This document shows, piece after piece, positions 1 to 5,548 of a stretch of DNA of 9,007 bases; position 1 is the first letter of the stretch; each line of letters begins with the position of its first letter. The stretch is from CAYTSA01 sp964440345 (GTDB lineage: Bacteria > Desulfobacterota > Desulfovibrionia > Desulfovibrionales > Desulfovibrionaceae), in NCBI GenBank assembly GCA_964440345.1, contig CAYTSA010000123.1, positions 1 to 9,007 of the forward strand, written 5' to 3'. The notes under the pieces are model-generated. The model saw nothing but the letters and a program-made list of their open reading frames with translations. It ran no database searches and was not told where the DNA came from. Made by a program: the position numbers and the translations under genes.

Positions 1-60
1 AAAAAGCTTCTTCTTCAGCTCCGGCAACTTAGCCAGATTCTCTACGCCTTGCAGCGACAC
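1..60 (-). CDS. secY: Preprotein translocase subunit SecY, N-terminus (partial), GTG start
   Basis: Only the first 20 codons are present; the gene runs off the left edge. From the GTG at 60 they read (M)SLQGVENLAKLPELKKKLF, which is the cytoplasmic N-terminal helix of SecY (compare the typical xGVxNLxKLPELRKKLL) just ahead of the first membrane segment. SecY is the inner-membrane channel of the Sec system, working with SecE, SecG and SecA. Position after rplO is the standard spc arrangement. The rplO TAG ends one base before the GTG, and AGGAAGG in rplO is the ribosome binding site, so translation is probably coupled. Confidence 0.93.
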   Translation of the reverse strand, partial: MSLQGVENLAKLPELKKKLF

Positions 61-61
61 G

Positions 62-565
62 CTAACCTTCCTGTTCAGTTTCCTGCGGCGCAGCGTTGCC
101 GGCGCCTGCCAGGTCCTGGTTCTCCAAAGATTTCACCTGCCCGCCTGCCTTGGCTATCTTGTCGGCGGCTTCTGCGCTGAAGCGGTGGGCCTCAACATTC
201 ATGGCTGCGCTTACTTCGCCGCGGCCAAGAATCTTGACCAAGGCGCCCTTTCGGGCCAAGCCGCGAGCGTAGATGTCGTCCAGGGTGACGTCAGTCTGGC
301 CGGCAAAGGCTTCTGCGAGCCGGTCCAGATTAATGGGGGCGTACGTCACCTTAAACTTGTAGTTCTTGAAGCCGCGCTTGGGCAGCCGCCGGGCCAGGGG
401 CATTTGTCCGCCTTCAAAACCAGGCTTGACGCCGCCGCCGGAACGGGAGTTCTGGCCTTTGTTCCCTTTGCCCGAGGTGCAGCCCCAGCCAGAGCCCTGG
501 CCGCGGCCAACGCGCTTGCGGTTCTTGCGTTCCTCAGGGAACGGGTAAAGCTCATGCAGTTTCAT
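62..565 (-). CDS. rplO: 50S ribosomal protein L15
   Basis: The 167-residue product is L15, a 50S core protein acting in late assembly. It starts MKLHELYPFPEERKNRKRVG, then has the glycine-rich GRGQGSGWGCTSGKGNKGQN region and GFEGGQMPLARRLPKRGFKN. The YPFPEERKN segment is an insertion relative to E. coli and resembles Desulfovibrio L15. The C-terminus extends past the usual end (E. coli has 144 residues) with a Gly/Ala-rich then acidic tail, GAGNAAPQETEQEG. The frame is open to an ATG at 601, but that part overlaps rpmD and is unlike L15; GAGGTG stands 7 bases before the ATG at 565, settling the start. The tail codons CAG GAA GGT also encode the secY ribosome binding site. Confidence 0.97.
   Translation of the reverse strand: MKLHELYPFPEERKNRKRVGRGQGSGWGCTSGKGNKGQNSRSGGGVKPGFEGGQMPLARRLPKRGFKNYKFKVTYAPINLDRLAEAFAGQTDVTLDDIYARGLARKGALVKILGRGEVSAAMNVEAHRFSAEAADKIAKAGGQVKSLENQDLAGAGNAAPQETEQEG
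66..72 (-). promoter_or_regulatory. Ribosome binding site for the GTG start of secY
   Basis: The minus strand reads AACAGGAAGGTTAGCGTG. AGGAAGG lies in the last codons of rplO, 5 bases before the GTG at 60-58, with the rplO TAG stop between them. This supports GTG as the secY start; no in-frame ATG is nearby. Confidence 0.75.
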
Positions 566-566
566 A

Positions 567-743
567 TCAGCACACCTCAACGAGATGAGAAATTGATTCA
601 ATCATGCCCCGCACGGAGTTATTGTCGGGCAGGGTTTTCTCTTGACGTATCTTGCGCAGGCCCAGGGCCTTCAGCGTCTTGCGCTGCGTAGGCGAGCAGC
701 CGATGGCGCTGCGTTTCATTTTCACAATAATGGTGTCTGCCAT
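567..743 (-). CDS. rpmD: 50S ribosomal protein L30
   Basis: This 58-residue gene fills the space between rpsE and rplO. Translated by hand it begins MADTIIVKMKRSAIGCSPTQ, continues with the signature RKTLKALGLRKIRQEKTLPD (21-40), and ends VRGMIESISHLVEVC. This is the full L30 pattern (K-x-x-R-S-x-I-G, then LkaLGLrki, then VrGMI-x-x-i-x-H-L-v-x-V). L30 is a small 50S protein binding 23S rRNA, present in most but not all bacteria. GAGGA lies 7 bases before the ATG at 743, within the end of rpsE. The TGA stop is the only TGA in the window and is one base from the rplO ATG. The C-terminal residue is a cysteine, which is uncommon. Confidence 0.97.
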   Translation of the reverse strand: MADTIIVKMKRSAIGCSPTQRKTLKALGLRKIRQEKTLPDNNSVRGMIESISHLVEVC

Positions 744-745
744 GG

Positions 746-1237
746 CTATTTCCTCGGTGTTTCCAGCTGCTTGCCGCGCAGTTTGCCCACTTCCTCAGCC
801 GAGCGCAAAGATCCCAGCCCAGCCATGGTGGCGTTAAGCACATTGTGCGGGTTGTTGGTGCCTATGGCCTTGGTCAGTATGTCGTGCACGCCGGCTGCTT
901 CCATGATGGCGCGGACAGGACCGCCAGCAATGATGCCGGTTCCCTTGGAGGCGGGCTTGAGCATAACCCGGCCGGCGCCAAAATGGCCCAGCACTTCATA
1001 AGGCAAGGTGCCGTCCACCATGGGAATCTTGATCATGGACTTCTTGGCCCGGTCGCTGGCCTTGCGGATGGCGTCAGGCACTTCCTGGGCCTTGCCCAGA
1101 CCGTAGCCCACAGAGCCTTCGCCGTCGCCAACGACCACCAAAGCGCTGAAGCTGAACCGCCGGCCGCCTTTGACAACTTTGGCCACGCGGTTGAGCGCGA
1201 CAATCTTTTCTACAAATCCGAGTTCGTTTTGTTCCAT
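746..1237 (-). CDS. rpsE: 30S ribosomal protein S5
   Basis: The 163-residue product is S5, at the mRNA entry site of the 30S subunit and important for decoding accuracy. The N-terminal double-stranded-RNA-binding-like domain shows VALNRVAKVVKGGRRFSFSA (13-32), the loop whose changes give spectinomycin resistance in other bacteria; it looks wild-type. DGEGSVGYGLGKAQEVPDAI follows. The C-terminal domain has LKPASKGTGIIAGGPVRAIM and IGTNNPHNVLNATMAGL. The ATG at 1237 has AGGAAA about 6-8 bases upstream. The end AGG AAA TAG provides the GAGGA used by rpmD 2 bases downstream. Confidence 0.98.
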   Translation of the reverse strand: MEQNELGFVEKIVALNRVAKVVKGGRRFSFSALVVVGDGEGSVGYGLGKAQEVPDAIRKASDRAKKSMIKIPMVDGTLPYEVLGHFGAGRVMLKPASKGTGIIAGGPVRAIMEAAGVHDILTKAIGTNNPHNVLNATMAGLGSLRSAEEVGKLRGKQLETPRK

Positions 1238-1250
1238 GGTCGTTTCCTGA

Positions 1251-1610
1251 CTAAAATTTCAGGCCGCCCTCGCGGGCGCCGTCAGCGAGCGCTTTGACCC
1301 GACCGTGATACAGATAGCCGTTACGGTCGAACACTGCCGTGGTAATATTTTGTTCCTGGGCCAGGCGAGCAATTTCTTTGCCCACTTCGGCGGCAGTTTC
1401 CTTGGACAGTTTCTTGGGATCGTCGGCCGTGGACAGGCCAAGGGACGAAACCGAGAACAGCGTGGCTCCGGCGATGTCGTCCACCGCCTGCGCGTAAATG
1501 TGCGCGTTCGACCGGAACACAACCAGCCGCGGACGTTCCGCAGTGCCGGAAATCTTCTTGCGGATACGCATTTTGCGCTTTTTGCGTGCTTGTTCCTTAT
1601 TGAATTTCAT
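1251..1610 (-). CDS. rplR: 50S ribosomal protein L18
   Basis: The 119-residue product is L18, which binds 5S rRNA with L5 in the central protuberance. It has the very basic N-terminus KEQARKKRKMRIRKKISGTA, then RPRLVVFRSNAHIYAQAVDD (27-46). It ends GYLYHGRVKALADGAREGGL plus KF, the usual closing motif. AGGTG, overlapping the rplF TAG stop, lies 5 bases before the ATG at 1610. A 13-base spacer follows before rpsE, one of only four junctions where the next Shine-Dalgarno lies wholly between genes. Confidence 0.98.
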   Translation of the reverse strand: MKFNKEQARKKRKMRIRKKISGTAERPRLVVFRSNAHIYAQAVDDIAGATLFSVSSLGLSTADDPKKLSKETAAEVGKEIARLAQEQNITTAVFDRNGYLYHGRVKALADGAREGGLKF

Positions 1611-1618
1611 GGCGTCAC

Positions 1619-2152
1619 CTATTTACCAGACTTCCCAGCCTTGCGGCGGATGGTTTCATCTGCGTATTTAATGCCTTTCCCCTTGTAGGGTTCCGGCGGC
1701 CGGATGCGGCGGATGCGGGCGGCAACTTCGCCCACCAGTTGTTTGTCAGCGCCGGAAATGGTTAGCTTGCTGCCTTCAGCCTTAGCTTCCAAGCCTTTTG
1801 GCATCTGCATTTCCACTGGGTGAGAATACCCCACCGCCAGCTGCACTGTGTTGCCGGCCACAGAGACCTTGTACCCAACGCCGTTCACCTCAAGGACTTT
1901 GGAAAACCCTTGGGAAACGCCGACCACGGCGTTGTGCAGAAGGGTCCGGCGAAGACCGTACTGAGCCCGGGCCAAGCGGCTGTTGTCTGTTTTGGACAAC
2001 ACCACCTTGCCTTCTTGCATCTCGTAGTTGATCTTGTGATGCACCGGGGTGGTCAACACGCCTTTAGGGCCCTTAACCTCAATCTCGGTTTTGCCGATCT
2101 TCAGTTCCACACCGCTAGGGATGGGAATGGGAAGTTTACCGATTCTGGACAT
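1619..2152 (-). CDS. rplF: 50S ribosomal protein L6
   Basis: The 177-residue product is L6, at the base of the L7/L12 stalk near the sarcin-ricin loop. It begins MSRIGKLPIPIPSGVELKI, the canonical start, has two similar alpha/beta domains, and carries the signature PEPYKGKGIKY (153-163) before a basic tail. The frame stays open upstream to an ATG at 2218, but that extension lies inside rpsH and does not resemble L6, so the ATG at 2152 is used. The ribosome binding site is TAGGGGG, in which the rpsH TAG stop contributes, 8 bases before the ATG; AGGGGG pairs with the anti-Shine-Dalgarno through one G-U. The stop TAG feeds into AGGTG for rplR. Confidence 0.97.
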   Translation of the reverse strand: MSRIGKLPIPIPSGVELKIGKTEIEVKGPKGVLTTPVHHKINYEMQEGKVVLSKTDNSRLARAQYGLRRTLLHNAVVGVSQGFSKVLEVNGVGYKVSVAGNTVQLAVGYSHPVEMQMPKGLEAKAEGSKLTISGADKQLVGEVAARIRRIRPPEPYKGKGIKYADETIRRKAGKSGK

Positions 2153-2162
2153 AGTGAGCCCC

Positions 2163-2546
2163 CTACCAGATTTCGAACAGCACTTCGCCGCCGACGCGGC
2201 GCTCGTGCGCAGTTTCACCGCTCATCACGCCGCTGGACGTGGACAAGACGCATACGCCAAGGCCGTTCTGCACCCGCGGAATGCTGTCCACGCCCACGTA
2301 TATCCGGCGGCTGGGCTTGCTGATCTTCTTCATGCCGCTGATGACCGACTTGCCTTTGGCGTACTTCAACGAAACAACCAGCTGGTCGCCGGCAACGCTG
2401 TAATCTTCAATGTACCCTTCTTCCTTCAGGATGCCAGCGAGGGCTTCCCGCATTTTGGAATGAGGCAAAGACACGTCCTTGTGCAGGGCGTGCAGCGCGT
2501 TGCGAATGCGCGTCAGCATATCTGCTATGGAATCTGTGACAGCCAT
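2163..2546 (-). CDS. rpsH: 30S ribosomal protein S8
   Basis: The 127-residue product is S8, a primary 16S rRNA-binding protein of the 30S platform and, in E. coli, the repressor of the spc operon. It opens MAVTDSIADMLTRIRNALHA, the invariant S8 start, with SKMREALAGILKEEGYIEDY (30-49) and the RNA-binding loop VLSTSSGVMSGETAHERRVG (100-119), ending GGEVLFEIW. The segment GETAHERRVGG differs in detail from the common DREARKLGVGG but keeps its length. The ATG at 2546 has AAGGAG 7 bases upstream, overlapping the rpsN stop. The stop TAG runs into GGGGG ahead of rplF. Confidence 0.98.
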   Translation of the reverse strand: MAVTDSIADMLTRIRNALHALHKDVSLPHSKMREALAGILKEEGYIEDYSVAGDQLVVSLKYAKGKSVISGMKKISKPSRRIYVGVDSIPRVQNGLGVCVLSTSSGVMSGETAHERRVGGEVLFEIW

Positions 2547-2557
2547 GCTCTTTCTCC

Positions 2558-2743
2558 TTACCAGCTCGACTTGCGCACCCCGGGCAATTCGCCGCTCAGC
2601 GCCATGTTACGAAAACAAATGCGGCAAATGCCGAAACGACGCATAAAAGCACGGGGCCGGCCGCAAATGGGGCAACGATTGTAGCCGCGGACCTTGAATT
2701 TAGGCTTGCGCCGGGCTTTAATTTCCAATGAGGTGCGAGACAT
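2558..2743 (-). CDS. rpsN: 30S ribosomal protein S14, zinc type
   Basis: The 61-residue product is the short, zinc-binding (type Z, C+) form of S14, a 30S head protein. Cys24-x2-Cys27 (NRCPICGRP) and Cys40-x2-Cys43 (GICRICFRN) form the expected four-cysteine site, and the protein ends PGVRKSSW as usual. The roughly 100-residue cysteine-free form found in E. coli is not present here. AAGGA sits 7 bases before the ATG at 2743, within the 20-base spacer after rplE. The stop TAA runs into GGAG (TAAGGAG), the rpsH ribosome binding site. Confidence 0.98.
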   Translation of the reverse strand: MSRTSLEIKARRKPKFKVRGYNRCPICGRPRAFMRRFGICRICFRNMALSGELPGVRKSSW

Positions 2744-2763
2744 AAATCGATCCTTTTGTTTGG

Positions 2764-3303
2764 CTACTTCTTGAAGGGCATGCCCATCAGATCAAGCAGC
2801 ATCTTGCCTTCTTTGTCCGTCTCTGCAGAAGTGACCACGGTGATGTTCAGTCCTTTGGTCTGATCCACCCTGTCCACTTCAAGCTCCGGAAAAATGGAGT
2901 GGTCCTTGACGCCCATGGTGAAGTTCCCGCGACCGTCAAATCCACGGTCTGGAATGCCGCGAAAGTCACGGACGCGCGGCAGAGCGAAATTCACCAGCTT
3001 TTCATAAAACGCGTACATGCGGTCGCGGCGCAGGGTGACCCGGCAGCCAATGGGCATTCCTTCGCGCAGTTTGAACGCTGCAATGGACTTTTTAGCCCGG
3101 GTGATGACGGCTTTCTGCCCAGCAATTTTGGTCAGCTCATCCACAGCGCTTTCGATAAGCTTATGGTTTTGGCTGGCCTCTCCCATACCGATATTCAGAG
3201 AAATCTTTTCCAGACGCGGCACTTGCATGGGCGATTTGTAGCCGAATTCATTCTGCAGCGCTGGCGCCACTTTCTCTTTGTAAATTCCTTCCATCCTGGT
3301 CAT
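2764..3303 (-). CDS. rplE: 50S ribosomal protein L5
   Basis: The 179-residue product is L5, the 5S rRNA-binding protein of the central protuberance, which contacts P-site tRNA and S13. It opens MTRMEGIYKEKVAPALQNEF and has GQKAVITRAKKSIAAFKLRE (62-81), LPRVRDFRGIPDRGFDGRGN (108-127) and the end LLDLMGMPFKK, all typical. The ATG at 3303 has GGAG 9 bases upstream in rplX. In E. coli, S8 represses the spc operon by binding near this start; only 6 bases lie between rplX and rplE here, and I do not recognise the S8 target helix, though it could extend into the coding regions. A 20-base AT-rich spacer follows. Confidence 0.98.
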   Translation of the reverse strand: MTRMEGIYKEKVAPALQNEFGYKSPMQVPRLEKISLNIGMGEASQNHKLIESAVDELTKIAGQKAVITRAKKSIAAFKLREGMPIGCRVTLRRDRMYAFYEKLVNFALPRVRDFRGIPDRGFDGRGNFTMGVKDHSIFPELEVDRVDQTKGLNITVVTSAETDKEGKMLLDLMGMPFKK

Positions 3304-3309
3304 GGCGAA

Positions 3310-3633
3310 CTACTCCACAATCTCGTTGCACTTTTTGCAAAAGCGCACTTTTTTGCCGTCTTCAGTGTACCGGTAGCCGACGCGGGCCGGCTTGGCGCAG
3401 GCGTCGCAGACTACCATGACGTTAGATACGGCCACTGGCGCTTCTTTTTCAACTATTCCTCCAGGCTGGCCCTGGTACGGGTTGCCCTTGGAATGGCGCT
3501 TAACCATGTTCACTTTTTCGACCAGGACCCGGTCATTTTTCTTGTCCAGCTTCAGGACTTTGCCGATCTTGCCTTTGTCCTTGCCAGCGATGACCATCAC
3601 CTTGTCGTTTTTATGGATGCGGGACTGCTTCAT
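3310..3633 (-). CDS. rplX: 50S ribosomal protein L24, zinc-ribbon form
   Basis: The 107-residue product is L24, an assembly-initiating 50S protein near the tunnel exit. The N-terminal KOW domain is visible as KNDKVMVIAGKDKGKIGKVL (8-27), followed by VEKVNMVKRHSKGN and QPGGIVEKEAPV. The C-terminal part holds four cysteines in two CxxC pairs, Cys76/Cys79 and Cys99/Cys102, within the RVGYRYTEDGKKVRF context. E. coli L24 has the same segment without the cysteines, so this is the presumed zinc-binding (C+) version; zinc binding is inferred. GAGGTG inside rplN serves the ATG at 3633. The end GTG GAG TAG supplies the rplE ribosome binding site. Confidence 0.97.
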   Translation of the reverse strand: MKQSRIHKNDKVMVIAGKDKGKIGKVLKLDKKNDRVLVEKVNMVKRHSKGNPYQGQPGGIVEKEAPVAVSNVMVVCDACAKPARVGYRYTEDGKKVRFCKKCNEIVE

Positions 3634-3635
3634 GA

Positions 3636-4004
3636 CTACAGCACCTCAGGAGCCAGCGAGACTATTTTCATAAAATTCCGGGCGCGCAGTTCGCGAGCCA
3701 CCGGTCCGAATATGCGGGTGCCAACCGGCTCCATCTGATTATTCAGCAGCACCGCAGAGTTGTTGTCGAACCGTATGTAGGAGCCGTCCGGACGACGGAT
3801 TTCCTTTTTGGTGCGCACCACAACCGCCTTCATCACGTCGCCTTTTTTCACCTTGGAGTGCGGCATGGCGTCCTTGACGGAAACGACAATGATGTCGCCT
3901 ATACTGGCGTACCGTCGGCCGGCCCCGCCCAGCACCTTGATGCAGGAGACCTTCTTGGCGCCGGAGTTGTCCGCCACGTCCAATTTGCTTTCGACCTGGA
4001 TCAT
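3636..4004 (-). CDS. rplN: 50S ribosomal protein L14
   Basis: The 122-residue product is L14, the standard length for this 50S protein of the subunit interface, which contacts 16S rRNA helix 14 and is the target of the silencing factor RsfS. It starts MIQVESKLDVADNSGAKKV, has VKKGDVMKAVVVRTKKEIRR (52-71), DGSYIRFDNNSAVLLN (73-88) and GTRIFGPVARELR (95-107). It is normally the first gene of the spc operon, but only 12 bases separate it from rpsQ and they hold the Shine-Dalgarno rather than a promoter or terminator. I infer that S10 and spc form one transcription unit here. The TAG stop lies 2 bases before rplX. Confidence 0.98.
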   Translation of the reverse strand: MIQVESKLDVADNSGAKKVSCIKVLGGAGRRYASIGDIIVVSVKDAMPHSKVKKGDVMKAVVVRTKKEIRRPDGSYIRFDNNSAVLLNNQMEPVGTRIFGPVARELRARNFMKIVSLAPEVL

Positions 4005-4016
4005 CGCTCTTTCACC

Positions 4017-4283
4017 TTAGACCGCTTTTTCGAGCACTTTAATCAGATGCCACCGCTTGCGGCGGGACAGTGGCCGGTGCTCGATAATCTGTACCTTGTC
4101 GCCGACGCCGCATTCATTGTTCGGGTCGTGAGCCATATATTTGTTGCGGCGGCGGATGTATTTCTTGACCAGGGGATGCTTGACCAGGGTGTCGACGCGG
4201 ACCACGATGGTCTTGTCGCCCTTGTCGCTGACTACCTGGCCAGTCAACGTCCGCTTGTTGCTTTTGGTTTCTGTTACGGACAT
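4017..4283 (-). CDS. rpsQ: 30S ribosomal protein S17
   Basis: The 88-residue product is S17, a primary 16S rRNA-binding OB-fold protein of the 30S body. It shows RTLTGQVVSDKGDKTIVVRV (11-30), KHPLVKKYIRRRNKYMAHDP (35-54) and the signature GDKVQIIEHRPLSRRKRW (61-78), all typical. The ATG at 4283 follows the rpmC stop by 3 bases, with GGAG 8 bases upstream inside rpmC. Its stop TAA runs into AAGGTG, the rplN ribosome binding site. In the classic arrangement this is the last gene of the S10 operon; here nothing separates it from the spc genes. Confidence 0.98.
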   Translation of the reverse strand: MSVTETKSNKRTLTGQVVSDKGDKTIVVRVDTLVKHPLVKKYIRRRNKYMAHDPNNECGVGDKVQIIEHRPLSRRKRWHLIKVLEKAV

Positions 4284-4286
4284 GAC

Positions 4287-4481
4287 TTATGCTCCCTTCT
4301 GCTTTTCTTTGAGCACAGTAAGAATGCGGGCAATGTCGCGCCGCGTTTTGGGCAACCCTGCTGTATTCTCCAGCTGGGCGGTAGCGTGCTGAAAGCGGGA
4401 GTCGAACAGGCTCTTACGGGCGCTGACCAGCTTCTCGTTCAGCTCGCCTACAGACAGTTTTCTCAATTCATTAGCCTGCAT
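4287..4481 (-). CDS. rpmC: 50S ribosomal protein L29
   Basis: The product is L29, a small helical-hairpin protein next to L23 at the tunnel exit. Starting at the ATG at 4481 it is 64 residues: MQANELRKLSVGELNEKL at the start, then two long helices, with the family signature KTRRDIARILTVLKEKQK near the end. An in-frame GTG three codons earlier (4490) would give 67 residues, but it abuts the Shine-Dalgarno, and the M-x-A-x-E-L-R opening is typical of L29. The gene begins inside rplP (11-base overlap with its last codons and stop). Its own end, AAG GGA GCA TAA, supplies the GGAG used by rpsQ 3 bases downstream. Confidence 0.95.
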   Translation of the reverse strand: MQANELRKLSVGELNEKLVSARKSLFDSRFQHATAQLENTAGLPKTRRDIARILTVLKEKQKGA

Positions 4482-4896
4482 GACTGCCACCCTCCTTGAC
4501 CACGATGACTGTCTTCACCGGCAGCTTGCGGGCTGCGCGGATCAAAGCCTCTTTGGCCAGCTCCAGGCTGACTCCTTTGATCTCATAGAGCACGCGTCCA
4601 GGCTTCACCGGAGCGTACCAGCCAGCCGGAGCGCCTTTACCTTTACCTTGGCGGACTTCAGCAGGCTTTTCCGTGTACGGCTGATCCGGGAACACCCGAA
4701 TCCAGACCTTGCCGCCGCGCTTGATGTGGCGCATCATGGCCACACGGGCGGCTTCGATCTGCTGACTGGTCAGCTTGCCGTGCTCCAAAGTCTTCAAGCC
4801 GATGTCCCCAAACGATATGCTGTTTCCGCGCAGGGCCTTGCCGCGAAGGCGGCCTTTCTGCCGCTTGCGGAATTTTACTCTTTTCGGGCTCAGCAT
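4471..4896 (-). CDS. rplP: 50S ribosomal protein L16
   Basis: The 141-residue product is L16, a late-assembling 50S protein near the A-site tRNA elbow. Family features are MLSPKRVKFRKRQKGR at the start, SFGDIGLKTLEHGKLTSQQI (28-47), RHIKRGGKVWIRVFPDQP (56-73) and the loop VRQGKGKGAPAGWYAPVKPG (81-100). The Arg of VRQGKGKG (Arg82) corresponds to the Arg hydroxylated by a 2-oxoglutarate oxygenase in E. coli; whether it is modified here cannot be seen. The ATG shares one base with the rpsC stop (TAATG), with GAGGTGG about 8 bases upstream in rpsC. The C-terminal tail EGGSHAG is a few residues longer than in E. coli, and it encodes the rpmC ribosome binding site. Confidence 0.98.
   Translation of the reverse strand: MLSPKRVKFRKRQKGRLRGKALRGNSISFGDIGLKTLEHGKLTSQQIEAARVAMMRHIKRGGKVWIRVFPDQPYTEKPAEVRQGKGKGAPAGWYAPVKPGRVLYEIKGVSLELAKEALIRAARKLPVKTVIVVKEGGSHAG
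4491..4497 (-). promoter_or_regulatory. Ribosome binding site deciding the rpmC start
   Basis: The minus strand reads AAGGAGGGTGGCAGTCATG. AAGGAGG lies inside the end of rplP. The in-frame GTG at 4490 touches its last base, leaving no spacing, while the ATG at 4481 is 9 bases away. Initiation at the ATG therefore fits and at the GTG does not. Confidence 0.8.
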
Positions 4897-5537
4897 TACT
4901 GTTCCACCTCTTGATCAAGAATTTCGCCCTTAAATATCCACACGCGAACGCCGATGACGCCGTATGTGGTGTTTGCCCGGGCAACGCCATAATCAATGTC
5001 GGCGCGCAGCGTGTGCAGCGGCACGCGGCCGTCGCGGTACCATTCAGACCGGGCGATTTCCGCCCCAGCCAGCCGGCCGCCGCAAGCCACCTTGATGCCT
5101 TCTGCGCCAAACTTGCGGGCCAGGCCAACAGTGCGCTTCATGGCCCGGCGAAAAGCCACCCGGCGCTCCAGCTGCAGCGCAATGTTTTCAGCCACCAGCT
5201 GCGCGTCTGTTTCAGGACGGCGGATTTCGCTCACTTCCAAGCTGAATTCGCGGCCGAACTTGCGTCTTAAATCGTTACGCAGCTTTTCGATTTCCACGCC
5301 TTTGCGACCAATAACAATGCCGGGCCGGGCAGTGTGGACGATGAGCCGCACCTTACCGCCAGCGCGTTCGATCTCAATTTTTGAGATTCCAGCGTGATAC
5401 AAGGTTTTCTTCACAAAATTTCGCACCCGGTAGTCTTCATAGACGTAGGCCGGGTAGTCCTTCTTGCTGAACCAACGGGACAACCAATTCTTGTTGTACC
5501 CAAGTCTGAACCCATAGGGATGGACTTTCTGACCCAA
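4896..5537 (-). CDS. rpsC: 30S ribosomal protein S3, TTG start
   Basis: The 213-residue product is S3, a 30S protein at the mRNA entry channel. The start codon is TTG, not ATG: the first codons TTG GGT CAG AAA GTC CAT give (M)GQKVH, the invariant S3 opening, behind a strong AGGAGG. The N-terminal KH domain has the GxxG motif as GRKG (77-80) in IVIGRKGVEIEKLR. FRRAMKR (129-135) carries the basic residues linked to mRNA helicase activity in E. coli S3. The C-terminal domain ends YGVIGVRVWIFKGEI plus a short acidic tail. It is about 20 residues shorter than E. coli S3 (233), the difference being a missing C-terminal tail, common in other phyla. Its TAA stop overlaps the rplP ATG as TAATG. Confidence 0.98.
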   Translation of the reverse strand: MGQKVHPYGFRLGYNKNWLSRWFSKKDYPAYVYEDYRVRNFVKKTLYHAGISKIEIERAGGKVRLIVHTARPGIVIGRKGVEIEKLRNDLRRKFGREFSLEVSEIRRPETDAQLVAENIALQLERRVAFRRAMKRTVGLARKFGAEGIKVACGGRLAGAEIARSEWYRDGRVPLHTLRADIDYGVARANTTYGVIGVRVWIFKGEILDQEVEQ

Positions 5538-5542
5538 AACCG

Positions 5543-5548
5543 CCTCCT
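5543..5548 (-). promoter_or_regulatory. Strong ribosome binding site for the TTG start of rpsC
   Basis: The minus strand reads TAGGAGGCGGTTTTGGGTCAG. AGGAGG (a six-base match to the anti-Shine-Dalgarno core) lies 5 bases before the TTG codon (5537-5535) that begins the conserved S3 N-terminus GQKVHP. The first two bases of AGGAGG are the last two of the rplV TAG stop. The site settles TTG as the start; no in-frame ATG or GTG lies near it. Confidence 0.85.

Noticed and set aside
566..601. N-terminal extension of L15 to an upstream ATG
   Set aside because: The extra 12 residues are an out-of-frame reading of the end of rpmD; the L15 opening MKLHELYP at 565 has GAGGTG at good spacing.
2153..2218. 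N-terminal extension of L6 to an upstream ATG
   Set aside because: The extra 22 residues lie inside rpsH and do not match L6, while MSRIGKLPIP at 2152 is the canonical start with a suitable ribosome binding site.
3290..3330. S8 autoregulatory target at the rplX-rplE junction
   Set aside because: This is the E. coli location, but I could not recognise the characteristic S8-binding helix by eye, so no feature is claimed.
2899..3738. Open frame of 279 codons on the plus strand opposite rplE and rplX
   Set aside because: It lies wholly antisense to conserved L5, L24 and part of L14, has no recognisable domain, and is the kind of long antisense frame that GC-rich coding sequence produces.
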